Below, piece by piece: positions 33,475-40,547 of a DNA stretch of 47,280 bases. The first letter of the stretch is position 1, and each line of letters starts with the position of its first letter. This DNA is from Phycisphaerae bacterium (GTDB lineage: Bacteria > Planctomycetota > Phycisphaerae > Sedimentisphaerales > Anaerobacaceae), in NCBI GenBank assembly GCA_026386805.1, contig JAPLMX010000170.1, forward strand, positions 1 through 47,280, given 5' to 3'. The notes below the pieces were generated by a model. That model did no database searches, was not told where the DNA came from, and saw nothing but the letters and a program-made list of their open reading frames with translations. A program made the position numbers and the translations under genes.

Positions 33475-34362
33475 ATGAACAAGCGACTGGATTCCATAAC
33501 AAGAATCGTCCTCCCGGCGGCACTGGCGTTGGCGGTGTGCCTTGGCAGTTCGTGCGCCAAGAAGGAGACCCCGGCCCCGCCGAAAGCTCCGGAGACGAAA
33601 GCCGCTGCAACGGAGGTCAAGAGCGAAGCCCCGAAGGCGGAAGTGAAGCCCGCGGCGTTGACGGACACGGCGGCGAAAGAGGCCCCCAAGCCTGCGGCTC
33701 CCGCTCCCGCGGCACCGGCCCCGAAGCCGGAGGCGGCCGCTGCCCCGTCCGGCGCCAAGATGGTCGCGCTCGATTTCCAGTTGCCCAAGCCGATGTTCGT
33801 CGGCACGCCGACGGAGATGAAGGTCGAGAACCTCGAGAAGCCGCTCGGCAGGGCACGCCCCCCGTTCCTGGCCCCCGAGGGGACGGTGAACTTGGCCAAG
33901 GGCAAGCCCGTCAAGTCCAGCGATGAGATGCCGATCATCGGCGAGATCAGCTACATCACCGATGGCGACAAGGAAGCCGCCGATGGCAGCTACGTCGAGC
34001 TGGGACCGCTCGTGCAGCACGTCACCGTGGACCTGGGAAAGACCTGCGAGCTGTGTGCCATCGTGCTGTGGCACTATCACAAGCAGCCGCGCGTGTATTT
34101 TGACGTGGTCGTGCAACTGTCGAACGACCCGGACTTCATCAAGGACGTCAAGACCGTTTTCAACAACGATAACGACAACTCGGCCGGGCTGGGCGTCGGT
34201 GCGGACAAGCCCTACGTGGAAACCAACGAGGGCAAGCTGATCGACCTGCTGTCGCAGGGCAGCCCGAAGGCTCGGTACGTCCGGTTCTACAGCAATGGCA
34301 ACACGAGCAACGACCTGAACCACTACATCGAGGCTGACGTTTACGGCAAGCCGGCGGAATGA
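33475..34362 (+). CDS. Exported discoidin-like (F5/8 type C) protein with Pro/Ala/Lys linker
   Basis: A 295-residue protein. The signal peptide (RIVLPAALALAVCLGSSC) ends in a Cys with a weak lipobox (LGSSC), so it may be a lipoprotein. Residues 30-95 are a Pro/Ala/Lys-rich linker of the kind that spans the cell wall or periplasm. Residues 138-295 (TVNLAKGKPVKSSDE, YITDGDKEAADGSYVELG, HVTVDLGKTCELCAIVLWH, ARYVRFYSNGN) are a galactose-binding-like beta-sandwich. The fold usually binds glycans. The stop codon overlaps the next ATG (ATGA at 34359-34362), implying translational coupling to the glycosyltransferase, so the protein may sit in the same envelope polysaccharide or glycoprotein pathway. 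Confidence 0.72.
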   Translation: MNKRLDSITRIVLPAALALAVCLGSSCAKKETPAPPKAPETKAAATEVKSEAPKAEVKPAALTDTAAKEAPKPAAPAPAAPAPKPEAAAAPSGAKMVALDFQLPKPMFVGTPTEMKVENLEKPLGRARPPFLAPEGTVNLAKGKPVKSSDEMPIIGEISYITDGDKEAADGSYVELGPLVQHVTVDLGKTCELCAIVLWHYHKQPRVYFDVVVQLSNDPDFIKDVKTVFNNDNDNSAGLGVGADKPYVETNEGKLIDLLSQGSPKARYVRFYSNGNTSNDLNHYIEADVYGKPAE

Positions 34363-36047
34363 AATGGCAGGATTGGGCCTGCGGCGATAAGAGGCTCAAG
34401 CTATACTGGTTTTCCATCTTGGTCGTGGCCCTCGTAGCGTTGGCCGTCCGCGCGCCACGGCTAAGTCTGCGGCCGATGCACACGGACGAGGCCGTTCACG
34501 CCGACAACTTCCGCAAGGCCTTCCTGGAACGCGGCGGCTACAAATACGACCCCAACGAGTATCACGGCCCCACCCTCAATTACTTCACGCTGATTCCCGC
34601 CCGCCTGAGCTCGGCGCACAGCTACAGCGACATTACGGAAGTCACGCTGCGGATCGTGCCGGTCGTTTTCGGTACACTTGTTGTTCTGCTGACTCTACTG
34701 CTCGTCCGAGGCTTGGGACTTGCCGCCGTGGTGGCGGCGGTGCTGGTGGCCTTCTCGCCGGCGATGGTTTTCTACAGCCGCTACTACATTCAGGAGATGC
34801 TGCTGGTCTGCTTCACCTTCGGCGTCATCGTCTGCGGCTACCGCTATGCGCAGACCAAGACATTGGCCTGGGCGGCCGCGGCGGGGGGATGCGTCGGACT
34901 GATGCACGCGACAAAGGAGACCTGCATCATCGCGCTGGGCGCGATGGGGCTGGCCCTGGTGCTGACGTGTCGCGGGCTTCCAGTCCGCGATTCGAGGGCG
35001 GGACGCCCTCGACACAGCAAGCCGCTGCACCTCGTGCTCGGTCTCGCGGCGGCCATGGGCGTCTCAGCTCTGTTCTACTCGTCCTTCTTCCAACATCCGC
35101 AAGGCGTGCTGGATTCGTATCTGGCCTATGCGACGTACCTGGGCCGGGGAACGGGCGGGAACACCACGCACGTGCACCCGTGGTACTATTACCTGCAGAT
35201 GATCGTGTTCGCCAGGTACTTCAACGGCCCGATCTGGACGGAGGGCTGGATCGTGCTGCTGGCGCTCGTTGGCTTGGCAGCGGCCGTGACAGGCCGGCTC
35301 CGCAGCCCGATCGACGTGAAGCTCGTGCGATTCATCGCTTTGTACACGGTCGTGATGACCGTCGTGTATTCTGCGGTTCCTTACAAGACGCCGTGGTGTC
35401 TGCTGAGCTTTCTGCACGGCATGATTCTCCTGGCCGGCGTGGGCGCCGCAACGCTCTTGGCCTGGGCCCCGAGACCCGCTCACCGCGCGGTTGTGATCTC
35501 GCTGCTGGTCGTCGCGGCGGGGCACCTGGCCTTTCTGACGTACCGGGCGAATTTCGTCTACTACGCGGATAGCCGCAATCCCTACGTATACGCCCACCCG
35601 ACGCCGGAGATCTTCACCATCGTGGACAGAGTCAAGGAGTACGTGGGCGTGCATGGCCTGGGGCAGTCCGACGAGATGCCGATCCAGGTCGCCGCTGCCG
35701 GCAAGGACTATTGGCCGCTCCCTTGGTACTTGCGCGCGTACCATGTCGGATGGTACACCGACATCCCGGATGAGGTCGGGCCGCTGATCCTCATCTCGGA
35801 CACGCTGGAGGAGGCCCTGACCCGCCGACTGACCGTGGAGACCCCGCGTGAAGACCGGCGCATGTACCTGTACCTCTTTGATGCGCCGTACTACATGTGG
35901 TTTCGGCCCGGAGTGAAGATGCTCGGGTTCGTCCGCAAAGACCTCTGGGACGAGCAAACAAGCCAACCGTCAGACCAAAGCGAGCTGCTGGAGACAAGCC
36001 GTGGCGAACGAATCCCAAGAGCCGCAGACACAGTTCGTGGCCGGTGA
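34359..36047 (+). CDS. Membrane glycosyltransferase of the Agl23/PMT-like (GT39-related) family, with an in-frame repeat insertion
   Basis: A 562-residue polytopic protein. The first extracytoplasmic loop has RPMHTDEAVHA with the acidic pair typical of GT-C enzymes, then YEYHGP-like EYHGPTLNYFTL. Around ten hydrophobic helices follow, then a soluble C-terminal part (YAHPTPEIFTIVDRVKEY...). This matches the flippase-associated Agl23 family, which uses polyprenyl-linked sugars outside the membrane. Residues about 204-220 (TCRGLPVRDSRAGRPRHS) are encoded by a 49-bp palindromic element at 34967-35015. They introduce a charged stretch between two helices, so the repeat was tolerated in a loop. The gene overlaps its neighbours at both ends (4 bases upstream, 47 downstream). 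Confidence 0.8.
   Translation: MKWQDWACGDKRLKLYWFSILVVALVALAVRAPRLSLRPMHTDEAVHADNFRKAFLERGGYKYDPNEYHGPTLNYFTLIPARLSSAHSYSDITEVTLRIVPVVFGTLVVLLTLLLVRGLGLAAVVAAVLVAFSPAMVFYSRYYIQEMLLVCFTFGVIVCGYRYAQTKTLAWAAAAGGCVGLMHATKETCIIALGAMGLALVLTCRGLPVRDSRAGRPRHSKPLHLVLGLAAAMGVSALFYSSFFQHPQGVLDSYLAYATYLGRGTGGNTTHVHPWYYYLQMIVFARYFNGPIWTEGWIVLLALVGLAAAVTGRLRSPIDVKLVRFIALYTVVMTVVYSAVPYKTPWCLLSFLHGMILLAGVGAATLLAWAPRPAHRAVVISLLVVAAGHLAFLTYRANFVYYADSRNPYVYAHPTPEIFTIVDRVKEYVGVHGLGQSDEMPIQVAAAGKDYWPLPWYLRAYHVGWYTDIPDEVGPLILISDTLEEALTRRLTVETPREDRRMYLYLFDAPYYMWFRPGVKMLGFVRKDLWDEQTSQPSDQSELLETSRGERIPRAADTVRGR
34967..35015. repeat. 49-bp double-hairpin element inside the agl23-like gene
   Basis: It is bounded by GTGTCG and CGACAC with hairpins CGCGG-/CCGCG and GAGGGCG/CGCCCTC. 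In inverted orientation it matches the elements at 19796-19846 and 41629-41677. The reading frame of the host gene stays open through it. Confidence 0.85.
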
Positions 36048-36996
36048 CTGGGCGGCCGTGCCCGACGTGCATCGCTTCGCCCATCAGGCGATGGCGACCA
36101 CGTTTGAGGTCATCATCCAGCACGAGGACCGGTCCTACGCCCGGCAGGCGGCCCAGGCGGCTTTCGATGAGGTTGACCGCGTGGAGGGGCATCTGAGCCG
36201 CTTCCTCGAAACGAGCGACGTCACGAGAATCAACCATCTGGCAGCCGGTGAGCCTGCAGCGCTGAGCTTGGACACGTTCGAGTGTCTCAAGATCAGCGCC
36301 GAGATCTTCGCCGAGACCGGCGGGGCTTTCGATGTGACGGTCGGCTTGCTCGTGGACTGCTGGCTGGACAAGGAGAAGAAGCTGTTCCGCGCGCCGTCGC
36401 CCGAGGAGTTGCAATTCGCGCGCGCACACACCGGCATGGACCTGATCCTATTCGATGAGCCGACCCACGCGGTGGCCCTGACGAATAGCCCGATCCGCGT
36501 CGATTTGGGCGCGGTGGGCAAAGGGTACGCCGTGGATCGCGTCGCCGAGCTGCTACGCCAGTGGAGCATCGACCGGGCACTGATCCACGGCGGCTTCAGT
36601 TCGGTCCTGGCCCTCGATCCGCCGCAGGGCATGGCGGGATGGCCTGTGACTCTGAGTCATCCGAAAGACCGCAGCCACACGCTCGCCCGCGTCTTGTTGG
36701 CGGGCGTCTCCGTGAGCGGCTCCGGCGTGGAACAGGGCCGGCACATCATCGACCCCCGCACCGGCGCGCCGGCCCAGGGCAAGATCGCGACGTGGTCGAT
36801 CGCCCCCGACGCCGCCCGTGCGGACGCGGTCTCGACGGCGTTCATGGTCATGACGCCGGAGGAGGTCCGGGACTTCTGTGCCGATCACCCGCAAGTCCGC
36901 GCACTGCTCATCATGCAGGGCGATAAAACGGGATCGGGCGAGCGGATCGTGCCCGCAGGCGAATGGAAGCAGGGGGAACTTGTTGATTTGACCTGA
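36001..36996 (+). CDS. apbE: FAD:protein FMN transferase (ApbE)
   Basis: A 331-residue protein. It transfers FMN from FAD to a Thr or Ser of target proteins. The motifs are HQAMATTFEV at 28-37, ETGGAFDVTVG at 105-115, DLGAVGKGYAVDR at 168-180, HIIDPRTG at 248-255 and ADAVSTAF at 274-281, all in family order. No signal peptide or lipobox was found, unlike most ApbE, so it may act in the cytoplasm. GTG 36001 has GGAG about 9 bases before it and overlaps the preceding gene by 47 bases. No flavinylation target (FMN-bind domain, or Rnf or Nqr subunits) is visible in the window. A target among the respiratory genes elsewhere is likely. Confidence 0.88.
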   Translation: MANESQEPQTQFVAGDWAAVPDVHRFAHQAMATTFEVIIQHEDRSYARQAAQAAFDEVDRVEGHLSRFLETSDVTRINHLAAGEPAALSLDTFECLKISAEIFAETGGAFDVTVGLLVDCWLDKEKKLFRAPSPEELQFARAHTGMDLILFDEPTHAVALTNSPIRVDLGAVGKGYAVDRVAELLRQWSIDRALIHGGFSSVLALDPPQGMAGWPVTLSHPKDRSHTLARVLLAGVSVSGSGVEQGRHIIDPRTGAPAQGKIATWSIAPDAARADAVSTAFMVMTPEEVRDFCADHPQVRALLIMQGDKTGSGERIVPAGEWKQGELVDLT

Positions 36997-37009
36997 CCGG
37001 TCGCCGTGC

Positions 37010-37138
37010 TGTCATGCTGAACGAAGCACAGGGGTCCCCCAACGCAGAAGCTCGCGTTGGGGGGGGCCGAGCATCTGGCCTGCGAATGGGAGGTCACTCA
37101 AGTCCGTGGCCGGATCCTTCGCTGCGCTCAGGATGACA
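37010..37138. repeat. Palindromic repeat TGTCATGCTGAACGAAGCA...CTTCGCTGCGCTCAGGATGACA
   Basis: Two inverted ends about 130 bases apart, with a CCCCCAACGC/GCGTTGGGGG hairpin between. It lies between the convergent apbE and GT2 genes, and its right arm is read as the last codons of the GT2. Confidence 0.75.
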
Positions 37139-37870
37139 AGAGGCCATATTCTTGTTGGCCATCGCCCGTCGCAGGGCGAGCAGCTCGGCCAGAACGGGCC
37201 AGGGCGTGCGGGTGACGGAGAGCCGGCTGTCCGGGTCGCAGACCCACTGGACGGGAAACTCGCTGATGCGGTAGCCCTTCTTGGCCGCCCGCAGAATGAT
37301 CTCGATGTCGAACAGGAAGCCGTCGGTGACGCATTGGCCGTACAACTCGCGGGCGACGTCGCCTCGGTAGATTTTGAAGCCGCACTGGGTATCGGTCAAG
37401 TCTCGGGGCACGCCCAGCATGGTTCGGACCGTCACTTTGAAAGTGCGCGAGAGAAGACGCCGATACCAGGGTTGGCCCCGGAGAATGGCACTCTGGATAT
37501 GCCTCCTCGATCCGTGCGCCAGGTCGCAGGTCCCGTTCTTGAGCATCGCCAGCCCGATTAGGACATTGTCGTAGGAAATGCAGAGTCCGCAATCGGCGAA
37601 CATTGCGTACCGCCCGGTGGTTTGGGTCATTCCGGTGCGCACGCCGCACCCTTTGCCCCGATGCAACTCGTTGCGGATGACGCGTCGCTCGACGCCGGCC
37701 GCAACCGGTGCGTTCCTTGCGGCCTCGGCGGTGTTGTCCCCGCTGCCGTCGTCTACGACGAGAATCTCACCGCGCAAGCCATTAGCCTGGAGGAACTGGG
37801 CGGCCGCTGTGACATCTCGGGCGATCTTGTGGCCTTCCTCAAACGCCGGGATGACGATCGACAAATCCAT
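37094..37870 (-). CDS. Family 2 glycosyltransferase (dolichyl-phosphate-sugar synthase-like) with repeat-derived C-terminus
   Basis: A 258-residue cytosolic or peripheral protein. LSIVIPAFEEGHKI (3-16), ILVVDDGSGDNT (36-47), ELHRGKGCGVRTGM and FADCGLCISYDN are the GT-A donor-site segments of the polyprenyl-phosphate glycosyltransferase branch. TDTQCGFKIYRG and VTDGFLFDIEIILRAAKKGYRISEFPVQW form the acceptor side. It would load a sugar onto polyprenyl phosphate, which is the donor class used by the Agl23-like enzyme nearby, though the two genes converge. The last residues, CHPERSEGSGHGLE (245-258), are encoded by the palindromic repeat at 37010-37138, so the native C-terminus was replaced or extended. 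GGAG precedes ATG 37870; the frame upstream of that is open but has no better start. Confidence 0.82.
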   Translation of the reverse strand: MDLSIVIPAFEEGHKIARDVTAAAQFLQANGLRGEILVVDDGSGDNTAEAARNAPVAAGVERRVIRNELHRGKGCGVRTGMTQTTGRYAMFADCGLCISYDNVLIGLAMLKNGTCDLAHGSRRHIQSAILRGQPWYRRLLSRTFKVTVRTMLGVPRDLTDTQCGFKIYRGDVARELYGQCVTDGFLFDIEIILRAAKKGYRISEFPVQWVCDPDSRLSVTRTPWPVLAELLALRRAMANKNMASCHPERSEGSGHGLE

Positions 37871-37940
37871 GCGGTCTCCGTAAGTGAGCAACATCATTCC
37901 ATCGAAGGAGGCATTACACGGTGCCTCCCGCTGCTGGCCC

Positions 37941-37982
37941 AAAAGAAAACGGCCGCGTTCCGAACGTGAACACGGCCGTTCG
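37941..37982 (-). terminator. Rho-independent terminator of the aminotransferase group
   Basis: On the minus strand AACGGCCG and CGGCCGTT form a stem around a 17-base loop, followed by TTTTCTTTT. It lies about 30 bases after the aminotransferase stop codon. Confidence 0.7.
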
Positions 37983-38011
37983 CAAGTCATGAATTGCCGG
38001 GAGGTTATGGC

Positions 38012-39100
38012 TTAGCCGATTTCCGCATCGATCCAGCCGAGCAGCTCCCGCACTTCATCGATCGTGATGTCGCCCATGTGGGCGATGCGGAAAGTCTTAT
38101 CCTTGAGCTGGCCGTAACCGGCGCTGAAAATCGTGTTGTGCTTCTTCTTAACGGCCGCGATTACCTCGGCGACGTTGATGCTGCGGGTGTTCTTGATGGT
38201 CGTCAGCGTGTTCGAGGCGTAACGCTCCTCGCAGAACAGGCTGAACTTCTGCTTGGCCCAGCCGCGAACGAGATCGCCCATCTTCTTATGACGGGCCCAG
38301 ACGTTCTTCATCCCTTCGTTGACGAACTTCTGGCATTGATAGTGCAGCCCCATGATGTGCGGGATGCTCGGCGTCACCAGGGTCTGGTTCTTCTCCGCGG
38401 CCTTGGCCCACTCGATGAAGTTGAAGTAGTAGCCCTTGGCGGGAACGCTCTTGGCCTTCTCGACGGCCCTCTTGCTGACAGCGGCGACCGTGAACCCCGG
38501 CGGCAGGCCGAAGGCCTTCTGCACGGAGGCGAACCCGACATCCCAGCCGAGCTCGTCGAAGTGGATCGGCTGGCCGATCATGCCGCTGACGGCATCGACG
38601 AAGACCAGCACGTTCGGATACTTGGCCTTCATCATCTTGGCGATGTCGTAAATGGGGTTCATCAGGCCCGTGCTGGTCTCATTGTAGATCAGCGTGACCG
38701 CCGCGTATTTGCCGCTCGCCAGCTTGGCGTCGATCAGCTCAGGCGGCGTGGCTTGGCCCCATTCGACCTTGAGCACATCGACGTTGCGGCCGCAGTCCTT
38801 CACGACCTCCGCCCACTTGTCACTGAAGGCGCCGCAGCAGGTGGCCAGCACCGTCTCGTCGGGGGCGACGCAGTTGCGGATCGCGGCTTCCCAGAGTCCC
38901 GAGCCGCTGGAGGTGGAGAGGAATATGTACTGATTCGTGAACAGGATCTTCTTGAGCATGTCCACCACTTCGCTGTGGAGCTGGGCGTATTCCTTGTCGC
39001 GATGCCCCAGCGTGGGACGGGCCAGTTGCTGTAACACGTCCGCCTTGACCTGAATAGGGCCGGGGATAAACAATCTTGGCGGGTTCTTCCAATCTGCCAT
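38012..39100 (-). CDS. Class V aminotransferase (alanine-glyoxylate/phosphoserine aminotransferase-like)
   Basis: A 362-residue, PLP-dependent cytosolic enzyme. RLFIPGPIQVKADVL at the start, the phosphate-binding turn LSTSSGSGLWEAAIRN (61-76), VFVDAVSGMIG (about 166-176) with the ring-binding Asp, and ASVQKAFGLPPG (about 191-202) with the Schiff-base Lys are all in place. Members use serine, phosphoserine or alanine with glyoxylate or an oxo acid. The neighbour DUF1015 gene is often found beside phosphoserine aminotransferase and phosphoglycerate dehydrogenase genes, which makes a serine-pathway role plausible, but no serA is in the window. It follows the DUF1015 gene by 20 bases and is probably the last gene of the operon. 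Confidence 0.85.
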   Translation of the reverse strand: MADWKNPPRLFIPGPIQVKADVLQQLARPTLGHRDKEYAQLHSEVVDMLKKILFTNQYIFLSTSSGSGLWEAAIRNCVAPDETVLATCCGAFSDKWAEVVKDCGRNVDVLKVEWGQATPPELIDAKLASGKYAAVTLIYNETSTGLMNPIYDIAKMMKAKYPNVLVFVDAVSGMIGQPIHFDELGWDVGFASVQKAFGLPPGFTVAAVSKRAVEKAKSVPAKGYYFNFIEWAKAAEKNQTLVTPSIPHIMGLHYQCQKFVNEGMKNVWARHKKMGDLVRGWAKQKFSLFCEERYASNTLTTIKNTRSINVAEVIAAVKKKHNTIFSAGYGQLKDKTFRIAHMGDITIDEVRELLGWIDAEIG

Positions 39101-39120
39101 TGGGGTCTCCAGTAAAGTGA

Positions 39121-40434
39121 TTAGAGTTTCTGAATGGTCAGCCCGGTATACATCTTCGGGTAGAAATACGTGGATTTATGCGGCATCCGCTCGCCGGCCT
39201 CCGTGACCTCGGTCAGCTGCCGCATCTTGATCGGGTTGGTAAAAAAGGCGACCTGCTTGCGACCGGCATCGATCCGCTCGATCACTTCATTCAAGGCATT
39301 GGGCATGTCCTTGACGTACTCGACGTAGTCGGAATTGCCCATCTTCTCCTCGTCGAGCCCGAGGAGCCGCTCCAGGATGAGCTTATGGAGCACCGACAGG
39401 TCGAGCGCACGCCAGGCATTGCTTTTGTCGGGTGCCGCCGCCGTCATGAGGGAGGTGTCGTTCAGGGCGGCTACGTAGAAAGAGCCGTCGCCCATGTACA
39501 TGCCGAAGGCGGTCTTGTCCTGATCGTAGAAGCTCTTCATTTTGGCCAGCATCTTCTTCTTGGCCTGCGTCTTCGCCCTGGCGCCCGAGGCGAACTTGAA
39601 CTGCTCCACGCGGAAGCCCCTGGCCAGACGTGCGAGGAGGTCCGAGGGCCAAAAGTCCTTGATGCCTCCGACGATGCGATGGGTTGCCAGGACCACGAGG
39701 CCCTTTTGATGCGTGTTGGTGAAGGCGATCATCTGGTACTTGGCCTTGGGGTTGCCGCTCTCGCGCATGTACTTCAGGCCGGTGGTGTAGCGGTGGTGGC
39801 CGTCGGCGATCACGCAGCTCTTCTCCTGCATCATCGCCTTGACCGCCCGGATCTCGTCCTGGGCCGCGATCGCATAGAGCCGATGCCGCACAGCCTGGTC
39901 ATCTACGAAGTCAATCAGCGGCTCCTGAGCAGCGGCTTGGGTGATGATCTTGTCGGCGACCCCCTGGGGGTCGTCGTACAGCATGAAGACCAGGCCGAAG
40001 CGGGCGGCCGTGGCCCGTTCGAGATTCAGCCGGTCGAGCATGGGCTTCTCGAATACCTGCTCGTGTGGCCGGACGATCTTGCCGAAATCCTCCAGCTTGG
40101 CCAACGCAATGAAGGTTAAACGCTGGTAGGCCGTGCCATCGAGCTGGAAGTCCTGGACGTAGCCGTAGATGGTCTCTTTGTCGTCCTGCCGGAGTGCCCC
40201 TTCCGTGATCCAGTTTCGGAGGTACTCGGCGGCACGAGTATACTGGTTGTTCCGCTCGTCGTCGGAGGCGCCTGTCTTGCCTTTTGTGATGTGCACGATG
40301 TTGTACCTGCTCTTCTGGCACAGTCCGTCCCGCTCCGTGTCGTTGATCACGTCGTAAGGCGGCGCGATGCACTTGCTCACGTCGCCAACCACGCTCGCAT
40401 CGAACCGAAACGCTTTGAAAGGCTTCACTTCCAT
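39121..40434 (-). CDS. DUF1015 family protein
   Basis: A 437-residue cytosolic protein. The DUF1015 hallmarks are present: MEVKPFKAFRFD at the start, CIAPPYDVINDTERD (about 28-42), IRPHE-like IVRPHEQVFEKPMLDRL, the central CVIADGHHRYTTGLKYMRE (about 216-234) with its His-His-Arg-Tyr, and a C-terminal KSTYFYPKMYTGL. The conserved DGHHRY suggests metal or phosphate chemistry, but no reaction is established for the family. ATG 40434 is preferred over an earlier start because family members begin at this point. It sits 113 bases after nfnB and 20 before the aminotransferase. Confidence 0.85.
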   Translation of the reverse strand: MEVKPFKAFRFDASVVGDVSKCIAPPYDVINDTERDGLCQKSRYNIVHITKGKTGASDDERNNQYTRAAEYLRNWITEGALRQDDKETIYGYVQDFQLDGTAYQRLTFIALAKLEDFGKIVRPHEQVFEKPMLDRLNLERATAARFGLVFMLYDDPQGVADKIITQAAAQEPLIDFVDDQAVRHRLYAIAAQDEIRAVKAMMQEKSCVIADGHHRYTTGLKYMRESGNPKAKYQMIAFTNTHQKGLVVLATHRIVGGIKDFWPSDLLARLARGFRVEQFKFASGARAKTQAKKKMLAKMKSFYDQDKTAFGMYMGDGSFYVAALNDTSLMTAAAPDKSNAWRALDLSVLHKLILERLLGLDEEKMGNSDYVEYVKDMPNALNEVIERIDAGRKQVAFFTNPIKMRQLTEVTEAGERMPHKSTYFYPKMYTGLTIQKL

Positions 40435-40547
40435 TGTCGCAGCTTCACAATCCAATCGTTATTATGAGTACTTCACATCCGTGGAAGCGAGGATCATACC
40501 GAAGACGGAAGGGCATTGTCAATACGGAACGCCCGGCGCGGGATGGG

